A stretch of 64,000 bases of DNA from Pseudomonadota bacterium (GCA_018241525.1 JAFEDR010000001.1:310001-374000); one strand, 5' to 3'. Numbered from the stretch's first letter, positions 36,478 through 47,286 are shown. Made by a program: numbers and translations. The notes: a model not told the origin generated them from the sequence alone.

Positions 36478-37635
36478 ATGGCGGTGCCAACCCCGGTCAG
36501 TCGGCTGCCGCGGGTCGGAACTACGATCTTCACGGTGATGTCGCAGCTCGCGCTGGAGCACCAGGCGGTCAATACAGGCCAGGGTTTCCCGGATTTCGAG
36601 CCGCCGCTGCGGCTGCGTGAGCTGGTGGCGCATCATGTCGGCGCCCGCCACAACCAGTACGCGCCGATGGCCGGCGCGCCGGCGCTGCGCGAGGCGATCG
36701 CGGCCAAGGTCGCGCGGCACTACGCGCGCCGCGCCTCGCCCGAGACCGAAATCACGGTCACCTGCGGTGGCACGGAAGCGCTCGCGATCTCGATCCAGGC
36801 GCTGGTGGGCCCGGGAGACGAGGCCGTCCTGCTCGACCCGGCCTACGACAGTTACGAGCCGATCGTCGAGCTGTGCGGCGGGGTGGCGCGGCGGGTGCCG
36901 CTGGCGCGGCCGGGGTTCGGCATCGACTGGGAACGCCTGGCGACCGCCCTCAGCCCGCGCACGCGCCTGCTGATCGTCAACACGCCGCACAACCCGAGCG
37001 GCGCGTGCCTCACGGCTGCAGACCTCGACCGGCTGGCGGAGCTGCTGCGGCCCACCGGGGCGTTCGTGCTCGCGGACGAGGTCTACGAACACATGGTCTA
37101 CGACGGGGTAGGTCACGTGAGCCTCAACGGCCACCCGGAGCTTGCGGCGCGCAGCATCGTCGCGTCGTCCTTCGGCAAGACCTACCACGCGACCGGCTGG
37201 AAGATCGGCTACTGCGTCGCGCCGCCGGCACTGACGGCCGAGCTGCGCAAGGTGCACCAGTTCGTGACCTTCGCGATCGCCACTCCGCTGCAGTACGCGA
37301 TCGCGGACTTCATGCAGGAATGCCCGCAGTGGGAGGACGAGTTGCCCGCGTTCTACCAGGCAAAACGCGACCATTTCGTCCGGCGCCTGGCCGCCACGCG
37401 GCTGCGGCTCGTGCCGGCGCGTTCGACATATTTCCAGCTGGTCGACTATTCGGCGGTCTCGGACCTGCCGGACACGGATTTTGCGCTCGAGTTGATCCGC
37501 CGGCACGGCGTGGCGGTGATCCCGGTGTCGCCCTTCTGCGCGGCACCGCCGCCCGATGCGCGCCTGGTGCGGCTGTGCTTCGCCAAGGAGGACGCGACGC
37601 TCGATGCGGCGGCGAGCCGGCTGGCCGCACTCTGA
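36478..37635 (+). CDS. PLP aminotransferase, YbdL (methionine aminotransferase)-like
   Basis: A 385-residue fold-type I aminotransferase. It aligns by eye along its whole length with E. coli YbdL: RLPRVGTTIFTVMSQLALEHQAVN at the start, HNQYAPMAGAPALREAIA, the NTPHNPSGACL active-site Asn motif, the SSFGKTYHATGWKIGYC PLP-lysine segment and LVRLCFAKEDATLDAAA at the end. YbdL prefers methionine and other large amino acids with a 2-oxo acid. Being the last gene of the puu/pot operon, it might act on an amine-derived product here, but no sequence evidence says so. Confidence 0.87.
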   Translation: MAVPTPVSRLPRVGTTIFTVMSQLALEHQAVNTGQGFPDFEPPLRLRELVAHHVGARHNQYAPMAGAPALREAIAAKVARHYARRASPETEITVTCGGTEALAISIQALVGPGDEAVLLDPAYDSYEPIVELCGGVARRVPLARPGFGIDWERLATALSPRTRLLIVNTPHNPSGACLTAADLDRLAELLRPTGAFVLADEVYEHMVYDGVGHVSLNGHPELAARSIVASSFGKTYHATGWKIGYCVAPPALTAELRKVHQFVTFAIATPLQYAIADFMQECPQWEDELPAFYQAKRDHFVRRLAATRLRLVPARSTYFQLVDYSAVSDLPDTDFALELIRRHGVAVIPVSPFCAAPPPDARLVRLCFAKEDATLDAAASRLAAL

Positions 37636-37712
37636 CGCGCGAGTGTGACCGACAGCACGTTTCCGGACATGACGGGCCGGATTCAAGATCCCGCACCCGC
37701 GGCCGTTACGGA

Positions 37713-37744
37713 GGAGGTAGAGCCTGGATCCTCGGGAGACCTCC
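37713..37744 (+). promoter_or_regulatory. Hairpin in front of the HDOD gene start
   Basis: GGAGGT (37713-37718) can pair with ACCTCC (37739-37744), which ends next to the TTG start codon. GGGAG (37734-37738) in the loop is the closest Shine-Dalgarno. The 6-bp stem with a 20-base loop may influence translation; it could also be chance. Confidence 0.3.
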
Positions 37745-38614
37745 TTGTCCATTGAACGCGTGCGGGAACTGGCGGCGGCCGAAAACTACGACTTCGTACG
37801 CGGCCTGTTCGTCTCGCAGATGCAGCGGGGCGACCTCGAGCTGCCGGTGCTGCCCGAAATCGCCGCACGCGTGGTCAGCGTCGCCGGCAGCGTCGACGCC
37901 GATGCGCGCGAACTGGCACGCATGATCACCGGCGACCAGGCGCTCGCGGCGCACGTGATGCGCGTGGCGACCTCGGCGGTCTATCAGCCGAGGCACCCGA
38001 TCGAGTCACTGCAGCACGCGATCAGCTGGCTCGGCATGGCCGAGGTCAGCGACATCGCCTTCACGGTCGCGGTCCAGGGCAAGCTGCTCAACGTGCCGCG
38101 CCAGCGCGGCCGGGTCCAGCGCATGTGGAAGCAGGCGGTGGCGACGGCTCAGTGGGCACGCCTGGTCGCCGACCAGTCCGGCTGCCAGGGCGAGCCGAGC
38201 TACCTCGCCGGGCTCCTGCACGAGATCGGCAAGCCGGCCGCGCTGGGTGCGATCGCCGAGCTGTCGCGTCGCTCGGCAACGCCGCTCAATGACGAGGAAA
38301 TCGAGAGCCTGATCGCCGAGTTCCACGGCCCCGTTGGCGCGCGCCTGGCGGTCGCCTGGAATCTCCCCGAGAACGTCGTCAGCGTAGTGTCCGGCTGGCG
38401 CGAGTGGGCTGAGACCGGTGATCGCAAGGATGCCTGCGCGATCGTGTACCTGGCGCACCACCTTGCCGACCACATGCTCGCGAACTCCGGGACGCTTGGC
38501 ATCGACGCGCTCGCGGGGGACCCGGTCGCCGAGCACTTCGGCTGGGGTGCCGCGGACATCGAGTCGCTCTGGGCGCACGCCGACCACGTGCGCGCGATCG
38601 TCGACGGCTACTGA
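37745..38614 (+). CDS. HDOD domain protein
   Basis: A 289-residue protein whose residues about 25-230 form an HDOD domain: LPVLPEIAARVVSVAGSVDADARELARMITGDQALAAHVMRVA, then LQHAISWLGMAEVSDIA, and the HD-like YLAGLLHEIGKPA. HDOD proteins are usually signalling scaffolds with no proven hydrolase activity; the metal-binding HD pair of true HD domains is incomplete. TTG 37745 is the only start giving the full domain. It is preceded by a hairpin whose 3' arm ends right at the start (37713-37718 with 37739-37744). Confidence 0.85.
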   Translation: MSIERVRELAAAENYDFVRGLFVSQMQRGDLELPVLPEIAARVVSVAGSVDADARELARMITGDQALAAHVMRVATSAVYQPRHPIESLQHAISWLGMAEVSDIAFTVAVQGKLLNVPRQRGRVQRMWKQAVATAQWARLVADQSGCQGEPSYLAGLLHEIGKPAALGAIAELSRRSATPLNDEEIESLIAEFHGPVGARLAVAWNLPENVVSVVSGWREWAETGDRKDACAIVYLAHHLADHMLANSGTLGIDALAGDPVAEHFGWGAADIESLWAHADHVRAIVDGY

Positions 38615-39778
38615 TCAGCGCAGCCCGGTTTCCTGCCGGGCGATCACGAGGCGCTGGATCTCGCTCGTGCCCTCGTAGATCTCCGTGATCTTCGCGTCGC
38701 GGAAGTAGCGCTCCACGGGCAGCTCCTGGCTGTAGCCCATCCCGCCGTGGATTTGCACCGCCTGGTGGGCGCAGTACATCGCGGTCTCCGACGCGAACAG
38801 CTTCGCCACCGACGCCTCGGTGGTATTGCGCGTCCCTTGCCGGGCGGCCTCGCGCTTGTGCCACGCGGCCCGCCAGGTCAGCAGCCGAGCCGCGTCTAGC
38901 CGGCACTTCATGTCGGCGATCTTCGCCTGGATCATCTGGAACGAGCCGATGGTACTGCCAAAGGCCTTCCGCTCGCGGGCGTACTGGACCGAGGCTTCGT
39001 ACGCGGCTCGGGCGATGCCCACCGCCTGGGCCGCGATGCCGATGCGCCCGGCATCGAGGACCGTCATCGCGATCTGGAAACCCTGTCCCTCCTCGCCGAG
39101 CCGATTGGCGACCGGCAGCCGGTAGTTGGCGAACTCGACCTCGCAGGTGGCCGAGGCGCGGATGCCGAGCTTCGGCTCGGTACGGCCACGCACGTAGCCC
39201 GGCTGCTGGGTGTCGAGCAGGAAGGCCGTGACGCCCTTCGGCCCCCGGGCGGGGTCGACGGTCGCGAACAGCAGCATGTAACGCGCGACCGGGCCGGAGG
39301 TGATCCAGGACTTCTTGCCGTTGACGACGTAGTGGCTGCCGTCAGCGGACAGCGTCGCCCGCGTGCGCATGTTGCCGGCATCCGACCCGGACTGCGGCTC
39401 GGTCAGTCCGTAGCAGCCGATCTCGGCGCCGGTCGCGATCGGCCGCACGAACTGCTGCCGCTGCGCCTCGGTGCCGAACTGGACGATACCGTTGCAGTAC
39501 AGCGAATTGTTGACGGAGATGATCGTCGAGTGGGCTGCATCCGCCGCGGCCACCTCTTCGATCATCAGGCAGAAGCTCACCGGGTCGAGTCCCGCGCCGC
39601 CGTACTGCTCCGGCACCTCGACGCCCATGAATCCGAGTTCGCCGGCCTTGCGGATGTTGGCCAGCGGAAATTCGCCGCTCTCGTCGAACTGCCGGGCCGT
39701 CGGCGCGATCTCCTGGCTCGCGAAGTCGCGCGCCGCGGCCTGGATCATTTGCTGGTCGTCATTGAGGCTGAAGTCCAT
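38615..39778 (-). CDS. Acyl-CoA dehydrogenase
   Basis: A 387-residue FAD enzyme of beta-oxidation or branched-chain amino acid degradation. Seen: the N-terminal helix MDFSLNDDQQMIQAAARDFA, CYGLTEPQSGSDAGNMRTRA (FAD and substrate contact), RKAFGSTIGSFQMIQAKIADM, and GGMGYSQELPVERYFRDAK followed by ITEIYEGTSEIQRLVIAR, with the catalytic Glu in IYEGTSE. It resembles short/branched-chain (butyryl-CoA-like) enzymes. ATG 39778 was chosen for the canonical N-terminus. Its start is divergent from the PLP-enzyme gene. Confidence 0.92.
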   Translation of the reverse strand: MDFSLNDDQQMIQAAARDFASQEIAPTARQFDESGEFPLANIRKAGELGFMGVEVPEQYGGAGLDPVSFCLMIEEVAAADAAHSTIISVNNSLYCNGIVQFGTEAQRQQFVRPIATGAEIGCYGLTEPQSGSDAGNMRTRATLSADGSHYVVNGKKSWITSGPVARYMLLFATVDPARGPKGVTAFLLDTQQPGYVRGRTEPKLGIRASATCEVEFANYRLPVANRLGEEGQGFQIAMTVLDAGRIGIAAQAVGIARAAYEASVQYARERKAFGSTIGSFQMIQAKIADMKCRLDAARLLTWRAAWHKREAARQGTRNTTEASVAKLFASETAMYCAHQAVQIHGGMGYSQELPVERYFRDAKITEIYEGTSEIQRLVIARQETGLR

Positions 39779-39905
39779 GGGGATCTCCGGAGCGGCGTGC
39801 GCGCGCAGGCCGCAATCTTCGCCGCCGGCAGCGGCCAATGCAATGCGCCGGTAGGCGTCGGGACGCGCCTGTGCTTGAATGCGCGGCCTGCAGGAGAGCG
39901 TCGAC

Positions 39906-41084
39906 ATGAAGCCGCGTACCCGAGTCAACCACCCGCCGCACACCCCGCTGCCGCCCGGTAACCAGCCGCTGGTCGCGCCCATCTATCAGTCCGTGAAGTT
40001 CGAGCTCGAGAGCCTGGCGGCCGCCGAGCGCGCCTGGGCGGCGCACGGCCACGGCTTTCACTACAGCCGGGTGGCCAACCCGACCGTGGCCGATCTCGAG
40101 GCCCTGCTCGCCGAATTGCAGGGCCAGGCGGCCTGCGTGGCGGTCGGTACGGGTCTCGCGGCGGTTGCGACGACGCTGCTCGCGCTGCTGTCGGCCGGGG
40201 ACCACGTGCTCGGTTTCGTCGAGACCTATGGTCCGACTCGCGGGCTCTTCGTGCGCACGCTGGCCCGATTCGGCGTCACGCACACGCTGCTGTCGATCGA
40301 GGACCGCGCCGGCATCGAGCGGGTGCTCGCCGAGCGACCGACGCGGCTGGTCTGGTTCGAGTCGCCGACCAATCCGGTGTTGAAGATCGCCGACATCGGG
40401 CATCTGGTCGCGACCGCGCACCGTCACGGCGCGCTCACCGCGATCGACAATACGTTTGCGGGCTTCGAGTCCCACGGCGATCTCGGCGTGGATCTCTACG
40501 TCCACAGCCTGACGAAGTACGCGTCCGGTCACGGCGACGTGATGGGAGGTGCGGTGATCGGCTCGGCGGAGCACGTCCGCACCGTGCGGCTGCAGGCGAC
40601 GGCGCTCGGGCCGGCGCTCGATCCGCACGCGGCCTTCCTGGTGCAGCGTGGGCTCAGGACCTATCACGTGCGGCGTGCCGCGCAGTGCGAAACGGCGGCC
40701 CGGATTGCGGAGGTCCTGCAGCGCGATCCGCGCGTGCTGCGCGTGCGCTACCCGGGGCTCCCGGCCGACCCAGGTCACGTGCTGGCGCGAAAGCAGATGC
40801 GCGACTTTGGCACGGTGCTCTGCATCGATCTCGCGGGCACCGCGGAGCAGAGCCGGATCTTCGCCGATACGCTGAAGCTGTTCGCGATCGCGGCGAGCCT
40901 GGGTTCCACGGAATCGTTGATCGTGCCGCCGCCGCTGCTGCAGCCGCGCGACCTGACCGCCGAACAGCGCCTGTCATCCGGCATCGGGCCGACCACTGCG
41001 CGCCTGTCGATCGGACTCGAGGATCCGGACGACCTGCTGGCCGACCTCGGGGCAGCGCTCGACGCCGCCTTCGCCGCACGCTGA
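39906..41084 (+). CDS. Cys/Met metabolism PLP enzyme (cystathionine beta-lyase / MetC-like)
   Basis: A 392-residue fold-type I PLP enzyme of the trans-sulfuration family. Seen: YSRVANPTVADLEALLAELQG, the phosphate-binding GTGLAAVA, WFESPTNPVLKIADI, DNTFAGFE, and the PLP-lysine motif VHSLTKYASGHGDVMGGAVIG, followed by ASLGSTESLIVPP. Cystathionine gamma-synthase, beta-lyase, gamma-lyase or O-acetylhomoserine sulfhydrylase cannot be told apart from this alone; the ASLGSTESLIV motif favours a lyase. AGGAG at about 39890 serves as the Shine-Dalgarno. Confidence 0.83.
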   Translation: MKPRTRVNHPPHTPLPPGNQPLVAPIYQSVKFELESLAAAERAWAAHGHGFHYSRVANPTVADLEALLAELQGQAACVAVGTGLAAVATTLLALLSAGDHVLGFVETYGPTRGLFVRTLARFGVTHTLLSIEDRAGIERVLAERPTRLVWFESPTNPVLKIADIGHLVATAHRHGALTAIDNTFAGFESHGDLGVDLYVHSLTKYASGHGDVMGGAVIGSAEHVRTVRLQATALGPALDPHAAFLVQRGLRTYHVRRAAQCETAARIAEVLQRDPRVLRVRYPGLPADPGHVLARKQMRDFGTVLCIDLAGTAEQSRIFADTLKLFAIAASLGSTESLIVPPPLLQPRDLTAEQRLSSGIGPTTARLSIGLEDPDDLLADLGAALDAAFAAR

Positions 41085-41101
41085 GCGGGGGTCCAGCAAC
41101 G

Positions 41102-41119
41102 GCCGCGGCGATCCGCGGC
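41102..41119. terminator. Hairpin between convergent genes
   Basis: GCCGCGG (41102-41108) and CCGCGGC (41113-41119) form a perfect 7-bp stem with loop CGAT between the PLP-enzyme stop (41084) and the aceK stop (41154). No T tract; possibly bidirectional. Confidence 0.4.
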
Positions 41120-41153
41120 GTGCGCGGCCCGTGGCGTGGCACGGCCCCGTACG

Positions 41154-42893
41154 TCAGAGGCTGCTGGCGACCCGCACGCGGTGCGCGCCGTAGGGCAGCA
41201 CTTCGAGGACGTCATTGCCGCGCAGTCGATCCTGCACACCGCGCCACCACTCGGCGGTCAGGATCTCGCCGTGGGCCTTCAGGAAGACGGCGCGCATCTC
41301 GTCGCTGAAGCCGAGGAAATTGATGAAGGTTTCCGGGAACACGTCGTTGTCGGCGACGTAGTACCAGGTCTCACCGCGCATCTCGTCCTCGTCCGACTGC
41401 GCCGTCGGCAGTTCCCGGAACCGGCAATCGGTCACGAGGCAGAGTTCGTCGTAGTCGTAGAAGATCACGCGCCGGTTGCGCGTCACGCCGAAGTTCTTGA
41501 GCAGCAGGTCGCCAGCGAAGATGTTCGTGTAGGCGAGGTCGCGGATCGCCTGGCCGTACTCCAGCACCGCCAGCGCGCAGTCCGCCGGGCTCGCCTCGCG
41601 CAGGTAGATGTTGAGCGGTGTCATGCGCCGCTCGACGTAACAGTGGTCGATGATCAGGTCATCGCCGTCCTCGTGGACGGAACCCGCGGTCTCGGTCAGC
41701 AGCTCGTGGAGGAGGGCCTCCTCGAACCGGGCCCGCGGAAACCTCAGCCGCTTGAATTCCTGGGCGTCCACCAGGCGGCCGGCCCGGTCGTGCTTGAAGA
41801 CGAACTCGTACTTCCGCAGCACGTCGTCGCGGACGATGTTCTTCTGCGCCGGAAATCGGTCGCGGATCAGCTTGAACACGACGTCGAACGAGGGCAGCGT
41901 GAATACCACCATCACGAGGCCGCGCTCGCCCGGCGCGAGCACGAACTGGTCGGTCGCCGTCTGCAGGTGTCGGAAGAGTTCACGGAAGCGCTCGGTCTTG
42001 CCCTGCTTGGCGCGGCCGATGACCGTGAAGAGTTCGCTGATCGGCTTGTGCGGCATCAGCTGGTGCAGGAACAGCAGCGCCTTGCCGACTCGCTCCAGGT
42101 CGACGTGGAAGTAGGAGCGGGTGAAGCTGAAGAGGACGGAGACGTCGGTGTCGCTGGTCATCACGGCGTCTACCAGCAGGCCGCGCTCGGAATTACGCAG
42201 CGCGATCACGAGGGGCATCTGCCAGTCGCGGCCGGTCACCCGACCGACCAGGTAGGCGCGCGTCATCTGGTAGAAGGGCGGGCGGATCAGTTCGACCTGC
42301 TGGACGGCGCGGTGCTCGCCCACGGCGTTCCAGTGACGCTCCACTTCTTCGGCGACATGGCGTGCGCTGCGCTCGAAGTCGCGCCACGGCGCCTTGCAGC
42401 GGAACGAGGACAGCACCTCCTCGAACAGCAGCTGCAGCGAGCCGCGGTTCTGGTAGGTCGTCAGGAAGTCGTAATCGGCAACGCGTGCGAGCGGATCGAG
42501 ATCGAGTGCCACGAACTCGATCTCGGGAGACACGCCGACGGTGCCGAAGAAGGTGCGCGTCAGCGAGTTGAAGAAGGTCTTGCGAAACTCGGCGTCCGGG
42601 AGCGCGTCGATCAGGGCGGCGAACTGCGCCTTGATGCGGCCCCACAGCGCCCGATCCGTGGCGTCGCTGCCGAGGCGCAGCCGCAGCGAGGCCACGGTGC
42701 GTTCGACGTAGCGGCCGTACAGCTCGATCCGGTCGACGGCGTCGCGCTGGCTGCCGTGCCAGTCGCGTTCCTCGAAGTGCTGCGGCGCGCGCCGCGTGAT
42801 GGCGCGGAATTCGCCGTTGTAGCGCTCGAAGGCGTCGACGGCGTCGCGTGCGCACTCCTGCGCCAGCGACGCCCCCGACGGTGCCTCGGTCAC
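41154..42893 (-). CDS. aceK: Isocitrate dehydrogenase kinase/phosphatase
   Basis: AceK phosphorylates and dephosphorylates isocitrate dehydrogenase, diverting carbon to the glyoxylate bypass. The protein has 579 residues, the normal length. Family features include the N-terminal regulatory domain, the ATP-binding segment near LPSFDVVFKLIRDRFPAQKN, and the C-terminal kinase part with NIFAGDLLLKNFGVTRNRRVIFYDYDELCLV containing the catalytic and metal-binding residues. GTG 42893 begins seven bases after the icd stop, so kinase and substrate are coupled; in E. coli aceK instead follows aceBA. Confidence 0.95.
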   Translation of the reverse strand: MTEAPSGASLAQECARDAVDAFERYNGEFRAITRRAPQHFEERDWHGSQRDAVDRIELYGRYVERTVASLRLRLGSDATDRALWGRIKAQFAALIDALPDAEFRKTFFNSLTRTFFGTVGVSPEIEFVALDLDPLARVADYDFLTTYQNRGSLQLLFEEVLSSFRCKAPWRDFERSARHVAEEVERHWNAVGEHRAVQQVELIRPPFYQMTRAYLVGRVTGRDWQMPLVIALRNSERGLLVDAVMTSDTDVSVLFSFTRSYFHVDLERVGKALLFLHQLMPHKPISELFTVIGRAKQGKTERFRELFRHLQTATDQFVLAPGERGLVMVVFTLPSFDVVFKLIRDRFPAQKNIVRDDVLRKYEFVFKHDRAGRLVDAQEFKRLRFPRARFEEALLHELLTETAGSVHEDGDDLIIDHCYVERRMTPLNIYLREASPADCALAVLEYGQAIRDLAYTNIFAGDLLLKNFGVTRNRRVIFYDYDELCLVTDCRFRELPTAQSDEDEMRGETWYYVADNDVFPETFINFLGFSDEMRAVFLKAHGEILTAEWWRGVQDRLRGNDVLEVLPYGAHRVRVASSL

Positions 42894-42900
42894 CGGGGCC

Positions 42901-44199
<1,299 letters not shown>

Positions 44200-44457
44200 C
44201 GGGTACAGCTCCCTTGAGGGCGTCGCAGGGAGCGGCGCGCCTAAAAACCTTATGTTATCACAGCGATACGCGGCCACCGGCCCGGAAAACCCCTAGTCGG
44301 CCCGGCAGGCGCTGGCATACCGCTTCGCGAGCGGCGCGCATGGCGCCATGCCCGGGGCCGCGTTCAACAAAGCGTCACCGCGCATTCACGCAACCGCAGC
44401 GCGCCGTCGGCAATCTGGCACGGTCCGGGCCCGTGCGGCCCGCGCGAGGGCCGAGCC

Positions 44458-44994
44458 ATGGCGAGCGGCAGTGTCGACCTCTTCCGCCGCGTCGATCGAA
44501 TTGAGCATGGGGTGTGCCGCCGGTTGAACCGCGTGCTTGGTCGGCCCGCACTGCGCGAACTGTTCGTGGTCGTGAGCCGGCTCGGCGACGGCATCGTCTG
44601 GTACCTGCTCGTGTTGCTGCTGCCGGTGCGCTACGGCCAGGCGGCGCTGCGGCCTGCGCTCGTGATGGCCGTCACCGGGATCGCCGGCGTGCTGGTCTAC
44701 AAGGCGCTCAAGCACCGCCTCGTCCGCGAGCGGCCGTACATTACCTTCACGGGCATCCATGCCGGCACGGCGCCGCTCGACCGCTACAGCTTTCCCTCCG
44801 GGCACACGCTGCACGCCGTCGCGTTCACGATCCTGGCGACCAGCTACTTCCCGGCGCTCGGCTGGGTGCTGGTGCCGCTCGCGACACTGATTGCCGCTTC
44901 GCGGGTCGTGCTCGGCCTGCATTATCCGACCGACGTTCTCGCCGGTGCGGCGATCGGCACGGCACTCGCGGGGACCGCGCTCGCGCTCAGCTGA
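44458..44994 (+). CDS. PAP2 family phosphatase
   Basis: A 178-residue integral-membrane phosphatase with about five helices. The three-part acid-phosphatase signature is complete: KHRLVRERP (motif 1), RYSFPSGHTLHA (motif 2) and ASRVVLGLHYPTDV (motif 3, catalytic His). Such proteins dephosphorylate undecaprenyl pyrophosphate, phosphatidate or phosphatidylglycerophosphate in the inner membrane or periplasm; which one is not resolvable. ATG 44458 follows GAGGGCCGAG. Confidence 0.9.
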   Translation: MASGSVDLFRRVDRIEHGVCRRLNRVLGRPALRELFVVVSRLGDGIVWYLLVLLLPVRYGQAALRPALVMAVTGIAGVLVYKALKHRLVRERPYITFTGIHAGTAPLDRYSFPSGHTLHAVAFTILATSYFPALGWVLVPLATLIAASRVVLGLHYPTDVLAGAAIGTALAGTALALS

Positions 44995-45066
44995 GCCGGT
45001 GGTGCGGCGCAAGGCGCCGCGGCGGGTCTGTTAGGATGCGCGGCGCCCCGCGCCTTCGAACGCCGC

Positions 45067-47286
45067 ATGTCCCGCCGCTTCTCCGTCGCGCTTGCGATCC
45101 TGGCCGCCGTCCTGTCGGGCCCGGGTGCCATTGCCGACGAGCCTGCCGACGTTCCGGCGAGGCCGCGCATCGGCCTCGTGCTCTCCGGCGGCGGTGCCCG
45201 CGGCGCCGCGCACATCGGCGTCCTCAAGGTGCTCGAAGAGCTGCGGATCCCGGTCGATGCCGTCGCCGGTACCAGCATGGGGGCCGTCGTCGGCTCGCTC
45301 TATGCAAGTGGTCTCTCCGCCGGCGAGATCGAACGGCTGCTGAGCTCCGTGGACTGGCAGAACGCGTTCCGCGACCGGCCGCCGCGTGAGACCCTGAACT
45401 TCCGCCGCAAGCAGGACGATCGGGAATTCCTGGTGCACGTGCCGCTCGGACTGCGCGGCGGGTCGCTGCGTTTGCCGCGCGGGCTGATCCAGGGTCAGAA
45501 GCTCAGCGAGATGCTGCGGGCGGCGACCTTGCCGGTCGCGAACGTCGAGGACTTTGACCGCCTGCCGATCCCGTTCCGCGCGCTGGCCACCGATCTTGCG
45601 ACCGGCGAGCCGGTCGTGTTCGCACGCGGATCGCTCGCGACGGCGGTCCGCGCGAGCATGGCGGCGCCCGGCGTGTTCGCCCCGGTGGACGTCGACGGCC
45701 GGCTGCTGGCGGACGGCGGGCTGATCGAGAACCTGCCCGTGGCACTCGCCCGCGAGATGGGCGTCGATGCGGTGATCGCGGTCGACGTGAGCTCGCCGCT
45801 GCAGGCGCGTGAGGCGCTCGGCTCCGCGCTCGCCGTCTCGAACCAGATGATCTCGATACTCATCAATCGCCAGACCGTGCGCAGCCGCGAAGCCCTGCGC
45901 CCGGGCGACGTCGTGATCGAGCCGCGCCTCGGCGATCTGTCGTCCGTGGATTTCTCGCGGGTCCGCGAAGCGATCGTCGCCGGCGAGTCGGCGACGCGCG
46001 AGCGCGTTGCCGCGCTGGCAGGCTGGTCGGTCACGCCGGCCGAGTGCGCGTCGTTCGTCGCCCGCGCAAGGCCGTCACCCGCGCCAGCGATCGAGTTCGT
46101 CCGGACGGCTCCCGATTCGGGCGACTACCGCAAGTTCATCGAGGCGGCGCTTGCGCCGCTGGTCGGCCAGCCGGCCGACGCTGAGCACGTCGCGCCCGCA
46201 ATCCGCGGCCTCTACGGCCGCGACATGTTCGATGCCGTGGACTACGCCGTCGTCCGGGACGGCGATCGTGAGGGACTCGAGGTCAGCGCCCATCGCAAGA
46301 GCTGGGGACCGAACTACCTGCGATTCGGGCTCGATCTGCAGGACGACTTCCAGGGCAACAACAACTTCACGGCTGGCGCGCGCTTCGTACTGACCGAAGT
46401 GAATCCCTACATGGCCGAGTGGAACATCGACCTCAAGGTCGGCGAGCAGCCGCTGTTCGGCGCAGAGTTCTTCCAGCCGCTTGGCTATGCCTCGCCCTGG
46501 TTCGTTGCACCGCGCTTCCAGTTCGACTCGCGCAGCATCCAGGTCCGGGACCAGGACCGGCTGCTGGCCGAGTACCGGGTCCACGAGACGAGCTTCGGCG
46601 TCGATTTCGGCCGCGAGTTCACCGATTGGGGCGAGATCCGTACCGGATTACGGCACGTCGCCGGCAGCACCCGCCTGCGGATCGGGGCGCCGACCGCGAC
46701 GCTGCCGGACTCGACCACCTTCCGGCAGGGCGGCTTCTACGTCCGCCTGAGCTTCGATCGACTCGACAGCGTCGCCTTTCCCCGGCACGGCGAGCTCTTT
46801 ACGCTGGAATGGGATGCCGAGCGCGCCGGTCTCGGTGCGGACCGGGACGGAGATTCCGCGCGGCTCGACTGGCTGATCGCGCGATCGCGCGGCCGCAACA
46901 CGCTGTTGCTCTGGACAACCGCCGGCAGCACGCTCACGGCGCAGCCCGGCGTGCAGAACTACTTTCCGCTGGGCGGCTTCCTGAATCTCTCCGGCGTGAC
47001 CGCCGGCGCTCTCAGCGGCCCGCATTTCGGCATCGGCCGGCTGGTCTACCTGCGTCGCCTCGGCAGCGGCTCGGATGGCCTCTTTGACCTGCCCACCTAC
47101 GTGGGGCTCGCTGCGGAGGCGGGCAATGTCTGGCAGCAGCGCGGCGAGGCGAGCTTCGCGTCGCTGCGCAAGGACGGCGCCGCATTCCTAGGCCTCGACA
47201 CGCTCTTCGGGCCGGTCTACCTGGGCGCCGGCTATGACCAGGCCGGCAGCATGTCGTACTACCTGTTCCTCGGCCGGACCTTCTAG
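45067..47286 (+). CDS. Patatin-like phospholipase autotransporter (type Vd, PlpD-like)
   Basis: A 739-residue secreted protein. After a signal peptide (to about ADA at 22-24), residues 33-310 are a patatin lipase: oxyanion loop LSGGGARGAAHIG, nucleophile Ser 70 in GTSMG and catalytic Asp 216 in DGG. A POTRA-like linker follows (about 335-405), then a BamA/FhaC-type 16-strand barrel (LRFGLDLQDDFQGNNNFTAGARF onward), ending in YYLFLGRTF with a terminal Phe for BAM recognition. This is the PlpD architecture of type Vd secretion, a virulence- or competition-linked phospholipase A1. Substrate lipid unknown. Confidence 0.9.
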   Translation: MSRRFSVALAILAAVLSGPGAIADEPADVPARPRIGLVLSGGGARGAAHIGVLKVLEELRIPVDAVAGTSMGAVVGSLYASGLSAGEIERLLSSVDWQNAFRDRPPRETLNFRRKQDDREFLVHVPLGLRGGSLRLPRGLIQGQKLSEMLRAATLPVANVEDFDRLPIPFRALATDLATGEPVVFARGSLATAVRASMAAPGVFAPVDVDGRLLADGGLIENLPVALAREMGVDAVIAVDVSSPLQAREALGSALAVSNQMISILINRQTVRSREALRPGDVVIEPRLGDLSSVDFSRVREAIVAGESATRERVAALAGWSVTPAECASFVARARPSPAPAIEFVRTAPDSGDYRKFIEAALAPLVGQPADAEHVAPAIRGLYGRDMFDAVDYAVVRDGDREGLEVSAHRKSWGPNYLRFGLDLQDDFQGNNNFTAGARFVLTEVNPYMAEWNIDLKVGEQPLFGAEFFQPLGYASPWFVAPRFQFDSRSIQVRDQDRLLAEYRVHETSFGVDFGREFTDWGEIRTGLRHVAGSTRLRIGAPTATLPDSTTFRQGGFYVRLSFDRLDSVAFPRHGELFTLEWDAERAGLGADRDGDSARLDWLIARSRGRNTLLLWTTAGSTLTAQPGVQNYFPLGGFLNLSGVTAGALSGPHFGIGRLVYLRRLGSGSDGLFDLPTYVGLAAEAGNVWQQRGEASFASLRKDGAAFLGLDTLFGPVYLGAGYDQAGSMSYYLFLGRTF

